Part shown: positions 36,291 through 47,047 of the stretch, in pieces
How positions within the stretch are numbered: the first letter of the stretch is position 1
Layout: each line of letters opens with the position of its first letter
Origin: Macrolepiota albuminosa
Taxonomy: Eukaryota > Basidiomycota > Agaricomycetes > Agaricales > Agaricaceae
Direction of reading: 5' to 3'
Length of the DNA: 64,000 nucleotides
NCBI GenBank assembly: GCA_027475525.1
Contig: JAMWFC010000082.1
Location: forward strand, 1,736,001-1,800,000
The notes under the pieces: model-generated
Database searches by the model: none
Seen by the model: only the letters and a program-made list of their open reading frames with translations
Told to the model about the DNA's origin: nothing
Program-made: the position numbers and the translations under genes

Positions 36291-37718
36291 CTGGTCATGG
36301 TCGCTACATATATAGCAGTTCAGCTTCCTGCTATGGAAATGACTGGCAGTACCAGAGCCTTGTCCACTCTGCATAACGGGTCACAGTATAGTAACGATGT
36401 TTGTTCTAATGGGACAGGTAGTCCAACTGGCTCGTCAAGTGCAATTCTGACATGTTCCATTTTAGACAAAATGTTACATAACCCCGATTAACGTTATTCA
36501 AAAATGCCCTACAGTCGCAGACAAGCAAAGTCTGCTAATATGAGAGACCAAATTTTTTATGATCTGTACAATATATTAGATGCATTCTGAGCATATCAGC
36601 ATTGTAATAAGACCTTGGGGAACTGTATTCCATGAGCCGATTTGTCTGGAACAGGGTGGGGGGGTGATATGACCCTCAAAATTTTGGCCATACCTGAAAA
36701 AAATCTTAAAAATTGTGAAAAAATGCACAATCGACTCCTTTTGTTGAGTAGACCATGATCCTGGATTATGGAAAAGAATCAACAAGAGGTTGAGCTAAAA
36801 TTAAAGGAATGATCTGGCCATTGATGCTCACTGATTAGCTCAGATCCTTTCTGATTCTTAACAGTATCATGCCTGAATCTTGTCGTGGTCGAAAGCCAAA
36901 GGCCAAGCTGGCCCCTGCCTCAAAATACATATGATATTGACCAAAAATCTAGCCATACTCAATTCCTTGTGGGAAAAAGTTGGAAGATGTGTTTTTAGGC
37001 ATATTTTTAGCATTCTGAGTCTGATCCTGTACTTAGTTTCACTCAAAAAATTATCATTTCAGATTAAAGGATTTTGCTTGTCCATGACTATATCATCTCA
37101 AAGGCTGTTCTGATGCATCTGGAAGCTTTGGCCCCCACCTCAGAAAATGCATGAAATTGACCAAAATGTTGGCCGTACCCAATTTCTCGTGGGAAAAACT
37201 TCGGAGATGTGTTTTTAGGCTTATTTCAACATTCTAAGTCTGATTCTGTACTTAGTTAGGCTAAAAAAAATCCCATTCCCGAGATAGCAACTTAGTTGAC
37301 TTTGCTTGTCCACAACTGTACTGAGTATTAGTATTCTGGACTTGATGACAAGAAGTTTCTGACATAAATTATCAAATCAAGGCCCACGAGCTGGGCTCTG
37401 TGAGTGCTTTAGTAATGACCGAGAGGTTGTTTGCTGAAGTATGTGTGAGGCTGGAAAATCATGCATTGCTCATTCGATGTTCCGAAATGGACTTAGCAAT
37501 GAGATGTGCTTGAATAATACCTGGAGAATATAGTGTTAGCATAAGAACAAGTCTTAAGAGGATTGCTAAGCGTCAAAGTGTAATCTGTGCTCCAATGGAT
37601 GTGATTATATAATAGTCCACGATACGACTATGAAGATCACATATAACCAGTAAATACGTGATATAGCAATAAGGATGTGTCTGTAATCGCCGAACGACCA
37701 AGACTCTATCAAACAAGA
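36291..37718. repeat. Non-coding, with an imperfect ~220-bp tandem repeat
   Basis: The segments at about 36900-37090 and 37125-37320 are related direct copies, sharing TTGACCAAAA, CTTCGTGGGAAAAA-like stretches and GATGTGTTTTTAGGC. A third, shorter match lies at about 36670-36700. The sequence type is different from the surrounding LTR DNA. No gene is recognised. The right end is the 3' flank of the phosphodiesterase gene. Confidence 0.6.
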
Positions 37719-39784
37719 TTATAGATACTTATCCCAGAATCCAACAGTACCGTTGTTGAGTGCTGCGAACTGCTGAATCCCCAAGAGCTTGATAACGAGA
37801 TTATAGATCTCGACATTGTTGAAACGCTCCATGATGTAAGCGTTGCTTGAAGTCGAGTGCCAATGGCTGTCTCCCTCAAGTTTGGAACCAGACTGGTGCA
37901 GCGCCTTCACATCAGTAGAGAATGGCCCATGAGCCACGAACATCGCGTGCATAGATAATTCATCGTTGTCGTACCCATGGTTCTATGAAGACGATCAATA
38001 TGCAAACGGTGGGCTGGGATTGAAAACGCACCCCCTTACTCATACCTGTATCGCCCTGCTCCCTAGTCGTAAGCACGTACCCAATCTTCGGTACGACATA
38101 AATAGGTGCAATCCTGTGGGAATGCGAGAAGTGATACCGTTCTGGCATGGTCTCGTGCGTATACACACTGAACTTCTCTGGGTTCTCTTCAGCCGCCCTA
38201 AGCAGCAGGTCAAGGTACCTCGTAGAATTTGAGGAAGGTCGGAATCGGATACCCATGGCCGGCCAACCGTCTTCGTGCTCAATATCAGCAAGACCTTGTT
38301 CTCCGATGATGTCTTCCATGAATATGAGCTCGGGATGGGAAGTATCTGTCATCCCATGGTCGCTTACAAACACTATATCGACAATGTCAGTAAGGTTCCG
38401 CAAATGCAGGGCGAGTTGTAGATCTCTCGCAAATGAATCGACTTGACCGAGGGTGTGCTGGACGAGATAGGTGGGGTATAAGCGACACTCTGAACGAACG
38501 TGAGCGAATACTGACGTTAACTCGGGCTGACATTGGGCCTGTTGCATGACCGGCTTGGTCAAGAGATGGCTCATAGGCTTCGTAAAAGATGTGTCAAGAG
38601 ATGGACAGGCTACGCAGGCACCATACCCACCCATGATGAGCTGCGGCCTCGATTTATCAGGAAGATCTATCCATTTGAGGATTTGGTCGAGCTTTTCTGG
38701 TAGTGGGATATGGTCCTTCCAGGGAATGAAGTAGGTTGAGCTGACGCCAGTCCGGGTTTTTGGAGGACCTGGCCTGTAGATATATGAGATGGTTCAGCTC
38801 GTACGTATGATGAAAACCGGACGGACCACATGAGGTTAGCGGTAATGATACCTGCCTTTTCTGCCGTTTCCCACATCTGAAGTAGTAAGAGGCTGCTTAA
38901 GATCAGCAGATATTTGACGCACTGGCTCGCCGTACCACCAGTCAGGATTCCAACATGATTCTATCTTCTGGTAATGAAACGTGGCATTGGTCTCGGGGTC
39001 CCAAAAGTTCTGCATTCAGAAGCTTGAGTTGACGTTATATGTTTGGTGTTAACTTCCATACATTTGCGACTATTCCATGGGACTCGGCGTATAAACCAGT
39101 CCTGAATCATAAATATCAGAGTGAGGGAGTTGATGAAGGTTGGAAAAGACGTGCATTAGAGCCCAATGGTTGCTGCAGGCATCACAATGCATTAATTCAA
39201 CCTTTCGTTACATCAAATCAGGGTCGGTCACTCACGGGAATGTCAACGTCTGTAGTATACTCGGTATCAAACCCATGACAACGGTAGTAGATTCTACGGT
39301 ACTCACAGGAAAGACAGGCTTCAACGACTTAGCTCGCAATCCATTTTCGCTTATTTGAAGAAGATGCGGCGTGAGACCACGATCCAAGTAGTCCGCTCTG
39401 TAATTACAATTCAACGGTTGACATGATACAGCATTGCAATACGGACCTCAGGCCATCGATAGAGACTATGAGAACCGTACGCTTGAATTCATGCGTACCG
39501 TTTGAGAGGAAATAGCCCTCCTTGTACCATCCAGATAATGTGTGGGCCGCAGGAGTGCCACATAGCAATGTCCGCGTGAAGGCGCCGGAGATGAGGAGGG
39601 CGATGAAGAAAGTAGCTGTTCCAACTATTCGTTTGCTGGACCACGTACGATTGTCGATTTCGCTGTCTTGTTTCAGGGCTGGAGAAGGGACGCCAGACAA
39701 AAGGCCTTCCTCTTCTTGATTGCGTTTTGGTGACCTGGCGGCCAGCGTGATCCAGGACTTCAAGTTATTCACAGTGAATGCCAT
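37719..39784 (-). CDS. Ectonucleotide pyrophosphatase/phosphodiesterase (type I phosphodiesterase)
   Basis: Eleven exons (39784-39447, 39397-39307, 39249-39236, 39172-39155, 39101-39062, 39009-38923, 38876-38827, 38773-38631, 38577-38516, 38457-38032, 37982-37719) join to 510 residues. A single transmembrane anchor at about residues 53-70 after a basic cytosolic tail makes it a type II membrane protein with a lumenal or extracellular catalytic domain. The active site is complete: metal Asp110 in SIDGLR, nucleophile Thr146 in TFPNH, YEPSLDQAGH (Asp and His), VSDHGMTD and GNHGYDND. The family hydrolyses nucleotide pyrophosphate and phosphodiester bonds and uses two zinc ions. Ten introns are 46-63 nt. 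One, 39154-39102, is GC-AG. Confidence 0.93.
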
Positions 39785-41603
39785 GAGTGACACAGTTGTT
39801 ACGGAGTCAATCTATTTATGGAAACACATATGATCATCCAACTGTATTTTGCCCATACATACCTAAACAAAAACTCGGACAACTCATGATCATTGGCTCC
39901 AGCATTACTAGCTATAGAATTGATAGTAGACGTTCTCGGATCAGAAACGACTTGCCGCACATATGTTTATGAAAGAAAATATACAAAGAGTCAACAACGT
40001 ATGTTTTGCACTTTTCACTTCCATGTTCCTTTAACCATGGAGAATACAGGCGGAAGTACGGACGGCCTAATTTATGTTCACGCACGTGATTGAAAGCTTT
40101 GCCCCATACTTATATGTACTTGGTTATCGATTTCAGCCTTTAGACCAGAAAGATGCGTGTCTCACCCTCAGATCACAAGAGCCTGAAAGACGGATTGTAT
40201 GCAGCGGCAACAGCAACTGTAGGGTGTAGATGTCAATTCCGTGAGAACAGTGGCGTCTTTAGGATACCCTCTTGCAGCAGCTACAACGACGGCCTATATC
40301 GCGTACGGGACGATATGGCACTATGCAGGTCATCAGCACTGCACAAAAAACGTGAAAACAGTAAACAATTAAGAACAGGCTATAAGAAACTGCGCATTCC
40401 TACGGATGCTCGGTCTAGCTCATGACCAAGACCACCAGAGCTAATGTCGCAGCGTGAAGACCAAAGAATAGGTGAATAGCGTGGTCCGCCTTTATCCGCA
40501 ATTTTGAGTTGTGGGGCGACATGAGATGCTTATGCCTCCCCTGATGTTCGGATAACCCTCTGAGTCGGACAAAATCTATTTCTGTCACAAACAGCCATAT
40601 TTAACACTATTAATTTGACATTAGAGGTCTTATATGTTACTTGAGGTGACTCCAGGTAAACTTTACGCGAAATATGGTCTAGTCGTTCTGTCCCGTCGTC
40701 GAGTGAAAGCAACTGTCACACTCGCCGAGGACGCGGCAGAGCGGAGTTTGTCATTGACACGTTTGAGTCACGTTCTGTCGGATTCCAAATTCTTGTCCGA
40801 GCGGAGTTCAAAATGACCAGCTTACTATGAAGTGACAATTTGTGACGTCCGACTCAACATCAGGGAAGGCATAGTAAGTAATGATACATATGGGTGCTCA
40901 GTCCAGTTGCATGAATTACGATGAAACTCAACTCTAATTCGATCACCAAGCGCCATACTATGTAGTCATGTTTCGAGGAAAATGCCTGCCCACAAACTAC
41001 CATACATCAAACTATATTCAATATTCCATCGACACTTCATTTCTACAATGACAATCAAAGATAGAGCATGATGTACAGAATAATGACCTGGGTTAATTGA
41101 TTTATTGGATAGCGAGACGACCAGGTTCCTGGCCGGATCGCATAACATCCCGACATCCATTTTGGATTCGTGTCTGGGATTCACGAGACCCTGTGTGCAG
41201 GAATCATTTACACAAGATCTGAAATTATGCATCAAACCATACCTAGACTTCTTAGCCTACGGTCACAACAACGGTCCCATGAGACGACTAAAAGAACCTA
41301 CAATCAGTCATGATCAGCAACAAGCGATAAATATGTCATTGACGAGACTATACCAAAATGGCACCTAAAGCCCAAGCTGGAGTCGCAGCTGCAGAGTTTT
41401 TAAACCATTGAGTACAAGTAGATATACCTATAGGGAAAGACTCACTCGAGAGACTGCAAACAACCAGCGCCGCTGTCGGGGTCCAATGACGAGTGGTCGA
41501 TGAACCAAGGAAAGATAAATCAGGAGTGAGAACACTTTATAAGGATAACGTGACTTTAGGGCTGGCGTCGTCGTCTTGTTGACCTGGTTGCCTGTATTAA
41601 AAA
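39785..41603. other. Intergenic, no gene recognised
   Basis: This is CpG-containing host-type DNA with only short frames (for example plus 40153-40425). It should contain the promoter of the phosphodiesterase (left end). No repeats or domains were recognised. Confidence 0.45.
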
Positions 41604-42812
41604 ATGGTAAGGGTCCTTACATACTCACAGGAACATTCAGCTAACGATCCTATGTTTTTAGGCTTCAGGCCAATGTGCTGCGCAAGAGAAAAATAGCTCC
41701 TCGATTGTTTGTGATCTTTCTCTTTTTACCGAGTCTGATGACACCCTTGACGCCGTGCTACGTACTCCTTTGTTTCCGCAAGACCCTGGATTCTCCGAAC
41801 TACTTTGCCAGAGGGCCGCTTGGTGGGATACAGATCGTATTCGGTCGTGGCTTCTGGAACAGGGTTACATTATGTATCACCCCCGTTGCTCTCATGGAGA
41901 CTATGCAACTCTGATGTATCCAATGTATCCAGTCAATACTTATCGGACACAGCTTGAATGAATTTCCCTTTGCAAATCTGTTTCGTTCAGTCGTAATCAC
42001 TTCACCAGGGGTTGACTTATCTTTACAAGCATCGCATCGCTCATGGAGTATGTTTCTCGGCATCAGAAATATTGGCATTGCTTAAACCTGGTGTCATTGC
42101 AGGATATAAAAGCAGACAATATACTCGTAATTTTACACCGACTTCTATGATACGGACAACCACTTCCGTCGATCTCTACGTTCTCAAGGAAAGCTGACAT
42201 ACGCCTTCTTTGACTTCGATGGTTCCACAATGTTTCCGCCTTCGATATCATTCGATGACTGTCGTCTTCCAAGCCACATATCTTACAATACCCTGTATGA
42301 CCAGGTTCCGGGGGATACGTTTCAGGCAGAGTTGGATTTTAATCCTTTCGCCTTCGATGTCGGAATGTTAGGTGTTATGTTCTGTAAAGAGTTCCAGGTA
42401 AGTCAACTTATCTATGCATAGAGTATACATTCTATTGGATTTTATTCCTTGTCTCATAGCATATGACTCGCACAGTCCCAATGTTAGCACCCCTGTTGAC
42501 GGGATGACAACTCGCAACATTGCACGGCGATTCAAGGCTTCAGAAGCTCTGCATTTCTTCGAAGAAAGTTGTTCCCTCACGCCCAAGCGTGTATTATCTT
42601 TAGAAGCAGAAGTAAATTATAACTATGTGGCTTATGACTACTACAATCGGTGGAAACACCTTGACCCAGATTTTGTGACAAAATGGGCAGCTTATCGCGA
42701 GCTCCTGTTCCATACCACATTCGTTTTCTTCGGGAAATCTGTCTATATCCGTGAATCTTCCATACAGTTACTTCCTTACGTCGCATCTGTCGACTTCTTT
42801 GCCGTGGATTGA
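41604..42812 (+). pseudogene. Degraded paralogue of the kinase-like gene
   Basis: This copy follows the gene at 22057-23731 exon by exon: ATG followed at once by an intron (41607-41661), then VLRTPLFPQDPGFSE and AAWWDTDRIRSW. A stop follows at about 41961. The segment coding for the ATP-binding part is missing. The similarity resumes at LTYLYKHRIAHG, then after an intron DIKADNIL, FFDFDGS, a FDVGMLGVM equivalent and RTVPMLAPL. Frameshifts follow near 42500 before DRWKHLDP-like sequence appears in the third part. The N-lobe deletion and stops make it a pseudogene. Confidence 0.8.
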
Positions 42813-42892
42813 ATCATTTCAAACTTGTGCTCCTTGAATGATTACATGAAAACATATCTTTCAATTTTTAAGCTCTGACAATATCTACGAAG

Positions 42893-43060
42893 ATAAAATG
42901 CACTTATTTCTCTGATAATACGTTCGCAGAATTGCTTCAAAGTGGCCTCCGCATTCCTCAATACCACATGATTTGGAAGGAGTCAGGTATTTTGTCAGAG
43001 GCTCCACTTTATCCATATTCAATATTGAACCTGATGTATACCAGACACAGAGGCTTGTAG
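42893..43060 (-). pseudogene. Fragment of an MDN1 (midasin) 3' end
   Basis: The plus strand here (ATACGTTCGCAGAATTGCTT, CCGCATTCCTCAATACCACA) matches the genuine MDN1 3' end at 59622-59690 (ATACGTTCAAAGAATTGCTT, CCACATACCTCAAGACCACA). On the minus strand it encodes GSILNMDK, against GSILTMDK in the real gene, and LTKYL against LKKYL. About 35 bp and other short pieces are deleted and the frame is broken. It lies about 80 bp past the end of the kinase pseudogene, tail to tail. Confidence 0.75.
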
Positions 43061-43099
43061 AAGCAAGGAAGTTCCAAGAGTGGCCAGAAGGTAATATTT

Positions 43100-44550
43100 C
43101 TTGTGCTTCAGCAGGATGGCGAAGAAGTCTGATGTGACAAATGATGTCATACATGAAAAGTAGTCATTTAATTTACTTCATATTTTTTGTTTTGACTGCC
43201 CATGTAACTGAAAAAGTGTAAATCTGTACTTCAATATGTGTTAAGTTTGTTACACCATTAAAAGCAAAACAACCATTAATTGGACTTCCATTGTGCATGA
43301 TCATCTTCCCAATTGGCAGGAAAATTCACACCAGTTTGAGGACAAGTGGAACAAAAGATGACCAATTCACCTGAAGCTGGTTGCATATGATCTTTTCTAT
43401 GATTATGGGAAAAACTTGCCCATTTCAACTTTTAAGTCAGCACCACAAGCAAGAAAGTTAATCAAGTTCTCAGTAAAGGACATCTACATTGCCTGGAGAA
43501 GCAATAGATGTAGTAACTCATGCTATCTTCTGCTAATACTGGTAGGCAAATGCTTTGCATTCCAAAGTTTATCAAGTTTGTAATCATACAAAACTGTGGT
43601 AGTAAAACATGTCCTTGTTTGATCAAAGGCACTGGGGACCAGCTGTGTGTGGATTATATCTTCAACCTATTTGATTTGTGTTGTTGAAGAAAATGACAAG
43701 TAACTTTGGTCACAAAGCAATGGCATCAAAGGTTATGTCATATACACATACATTAATTACTAGTCTTCAAAATATTATGCTTATGATTGATGAATGATGT
43801 ATCCTACTGCACAAAACTACTATGAGTGCCTATAAATACATTGCTATGCTCTGGAGTTAAGTCATTTTTTAACTTGACTCCAGGTATGATATTTGACTTT
43901 ATATTATGAAATTTATCTTTCAATCTTGACTCCAGTCTTGTATTATAGCATACTCAAATACATTATTTTATTATTATGCTGTGTTACCAGTGGTGTGTAC
44001 AATGCATGTAATAAGATTGTTAAAGTAGTCAACTCAATCAAAATAACAACTATATAGAGGATAGATTGAAGCTGGTAGCCACTGCAGAAGCTGCCATACT
44101 ATTGCAATGTGCTGTTATCTCATCAAAGTCTCTCATCTACTAGTAAGGTAATATCTTCATCAAGTGACATCTCTCCACCTTATCATCATTTTCCTCCAGT
44201 ATTGCTTCAAATTTCAGAGTCTGAGGTTTTTCCATAATATTTTGAGTTTGGGTTGACTCTTCAGATGGCCAGTCCAACAGGTAGTCTAACAGCTCTCTCC
44301 TTTCTATTCTGCAGCTGGCTGGTTGCTTTTCATTTTTAAAGAAGTCAGCTACTTTTAAGTCTTATGTAGATGTTAGCTGCTTCAAATGCTTCAAGAACCA
44401 ATTGCTCATTCAGCTGCTCATGGAAAAATTAGCTTTTTATTCACTTGCATTTGAGTGGTCAATGGGTAGAAACATCAGCTACTTATCCAGCTGAGAGGTT
44501 TATGAGCAAGAAAATTGGCTTCTCATTCAGCCACATGAGACAAGCAATAG
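43100..44550. other. AT-rich, CpG-poor DNA without recognised features
   Basis: No domain-bearing frame and no copy of another block in this window was recognised. The CpG poverty suggests old mobile-element DNA. Confidence 0.4.
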
Positions 44551-44552
44551 TA

Positions 44553-45255
44553 TCAGACACTGCCACCTGTCAGGACACTGCCATCAGAAGTGTAAAAGCT
44601 TGACATCTGGGTTTATTGAAAATAGGGTAAATAGGTAGCATTGGAATTAGTGCCTTTGAATAGTGCCCCAGAATATGCTGGCCAATCAGACTTGTATTAA
44701 AAAGTGAGCAGATCACATATTTTTCAGTAGTTTGTAGTTGCCATGGCCAATAGGCTGTTATGCCCTTGATTGCTGTCATCTATGTGCAGCAATTACCATT
44801 GACATGTTACTCTTAGCTACAACCATGAGGAGAAATGCTAATTTTTAGTGCTTCACATGGACTTTTTCTTAAATTACAATAGTGCATAGTATAAGAGTAG
44901 CTACTGAACTTGTAAATAGGAACAAATTTGGATCCCATTAAATCCCCAGTTATCTTCATTGTTCAAAGCTCACTAGCCTGATTTGCATCATTAAGTTCAG
45001 CACTAGCATTGTCTCTATTGTTTTTGTTGTTTACAGTGCCACAGCAGACACACTCACATTATGCTATTTTGTTTTTTTCACTATACAGTTGTCAGACTCA
45101 CAGCACTTACAGTTTGCTAAGTAGTGTCTGGACTGCTAAATTCTAGCACCTCATTCTATATCATTGTCTTGAGTATACTAGGACTCTGTCAGAACTCCTT
45201 GCACACTATGCATACCAGGTGCTGGAGACAATGTTTTATTACATAGTGAACAGCA
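44553..45255 (+). repeat. LTR-like repeat family A, 5'-truncated copy
   Basis: It corresponds to the right two-thirds of the next copy. Shared landmarks are CTGCCACCTGTCAGG, AGCTTGACATCTG, AGTTTGCTAAGTAG and GGTGCTGGAGACAATGTTTT. It ends where the complete copy begins, so the two stand in tandem. Confidence 0.65.
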
Positions 45256-45261
45256 CTGATA

Positions 45262-46370
45262 AGCTTCTGCTCAGACTGAGCACATCAAGGGACAATACAA
45301 GGTTCCTAAAAACTTAAGCTATTGGGCTCAGAATTATCTTTAATGATATAGCAGGCTTCATTCACTAGTCTCAACTACTAGGTGACATCCATTGACTCCA
45401 GAAACTCAGAACTCATGAGGAGATAACACTAGAGCAACTACAGGGAAGTAATTCTTAACCAATCTCCTATCAGTGCCAAATGGGGATATTATTAGGCACT
45501 GCCACCTGTCAGGGCACCACCATCAGAAGTATAAAAGCTTGACATCTGAGCCTATTGGAAATAGAGGAAACAAGTAGCACCAGGATTAGTGCTGTTGGAT
45601 TACAGCATTTGTCAAGGTTTTTCTAACCATGTCCTAGGATATCCTGGCCAATTGTACTTGTATTAAAAAGTGAGCAGATTACATTTTTCAGTACTTTGTA
45701 GTTGCCATGGCCAATAGGCTGTTATGCTGTTGGTTGCCATCATCTATGTGCTGGCAGTCACTGTTGACAAGTTGCCATTAGCTACAACTACAGTATGAGG
45801 AGAGGTGCTAATTTTTAGCACTTCACCATGGACTTACTCTCAAATTACAGTAGCACATAGTATAAATATGTGCTGGCAGTTGCTGTTGACAGGTTGCTAT
45901 TAGCTACAACCATGAGGAGAGGTGCTAATTTTTAGCACTTCACATGGACTTACTCTCAAATTACAGTAGCACATAGTATAAAAGTAGCTACTGGACTTGT
46001 AAATAGCAATGAATTGGAACCTGTTAGATTCCCAGTTCCCTTTGCTGTCCAAAGCTTGCTAGCCCAACTTGCATTAATAAGTTCAGTGCTAGCATTGTCT
46101 CTATCATCCTTATTATTTATGGTGCTACAGCAGGCACATCTATGTTATGCTATTTTGTCTTTTCATAGTACAGTTGTTAGACTTGCAGTGCTTACAGTTT
46201 GCTAAGTGGCATCTGGACTGCCAACTCCTAGTGTCTTATTCTATATCATCATCTTGAGCACATTGGGACCCTGCCAGAACTCCTTGCACACTATGCACAC
46301 CAAGTGCTGGAGACAATGTTTTACTATGTAGTGAACAACACATCCAACCACAGTTGGCATCATCATCAGA
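45262..46370 (+). repeat. LTR-like repeat family A, longest copy
   Basis: It starts GCTTCTGCTCAGACTGAGC and runs to CCACAGTTGGCATCATCATC, matching 31735-32795. It contains an internal duplication of about 116 bp (about 45745-45985), so it carries two TATA boxes, at 45861-45866 and 45977-45982. Confidence 0.7.
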
Positions 46371-46379
46371 CATGTTGCA

Positions 46380-46791
46380 TGGCACCTTTGATGCATGTGC
46401 AAAGTGCAGTAAGAAACTCATTATCTTGCAGTGATGATGCCCAAAAGTAGATCAGTAGCAGATACGGTTTATGGCTACTGACCTGTACAAAAAATGTGTT
46501 GAGCATGCTAAGGGTTGAGGGAGTCCCAGACAGTTCCCAGAGAACAAGTCAGAAATGAGTTGAATGGCAAGATTTGGTGAAGGTCAGTAATGATAGTCAG
46601 TAAGGATGTGTGGCAAGGGAGGTGTGCCAATGACAAAGTGTGCCTAAAAGATAAGGGGAGGTAAATATGAGTAAGTGCAGCAGAAGACACAGCAAGAAAA
46701 CTGGAGGCTTAGCAGTGACTAAGCTGCACGATGCCTGCTGTAGGTGCAAGGCATGTAGGTTCCATAAGCATAACTGCAGCAAGCAGGCTAA
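46380..46791. repeat. Family-B LTR-like repeat, left part split by the retrotransposon
   Basis: It matches 24180-24650 (GATGATGCCCAAA, CCCAGAGAACA-type blocks) and stops at the target site GAATG. The right part of the same repeat begins at 57684. Confidence 0.65.
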
Positions 46792-46796
46792 GAATG
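46792..46796. repeat. Target-site duplication GAATG (left copy)
   Basis: GAATG at 46792-46796 is repeated at 57679-57683, directly outside the two LTRs. A 5-bp duplication is typical of Ty3/Gypsy integration. Confidence 0.95.
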
Positions 46797-47047
46797 TGTA
46801 AGAGAAATTACTGGCTTACTCACACAAGACACAGAATCTGCCAAATCGGTAGATTTCTCTGTACGTAGTGTAAGTAAAAAAGTATCTACCCAAATACAAG
46901 TAAATACAGTATAATTTATTGGTAAATTAATTGGGGAAATAATTACTACTGTAATTATTTCCTCTAATACAATATGTGTCCCACACCCCTAAGGGTGCGG
47001 TTGTAGTAAATAATGAATAGGGACCTTGAAGAGGTCCCCCTGTTACA
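46797..47047 (-). repeat. 3' LTR of the 10.9-kb retrotransposon
   Basis: 251 bp, identical to 57428-57678 except for one dinucleotide: TG at 46977-46978 versus CA at 57608-57609. On the minus strand it begins TGTAACAGGGGG and ends CTCTTACA. A purine-rich GAAGAGGG directly outside it (minus strand) is the probable polypurine tract. Confidence 0.95.
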
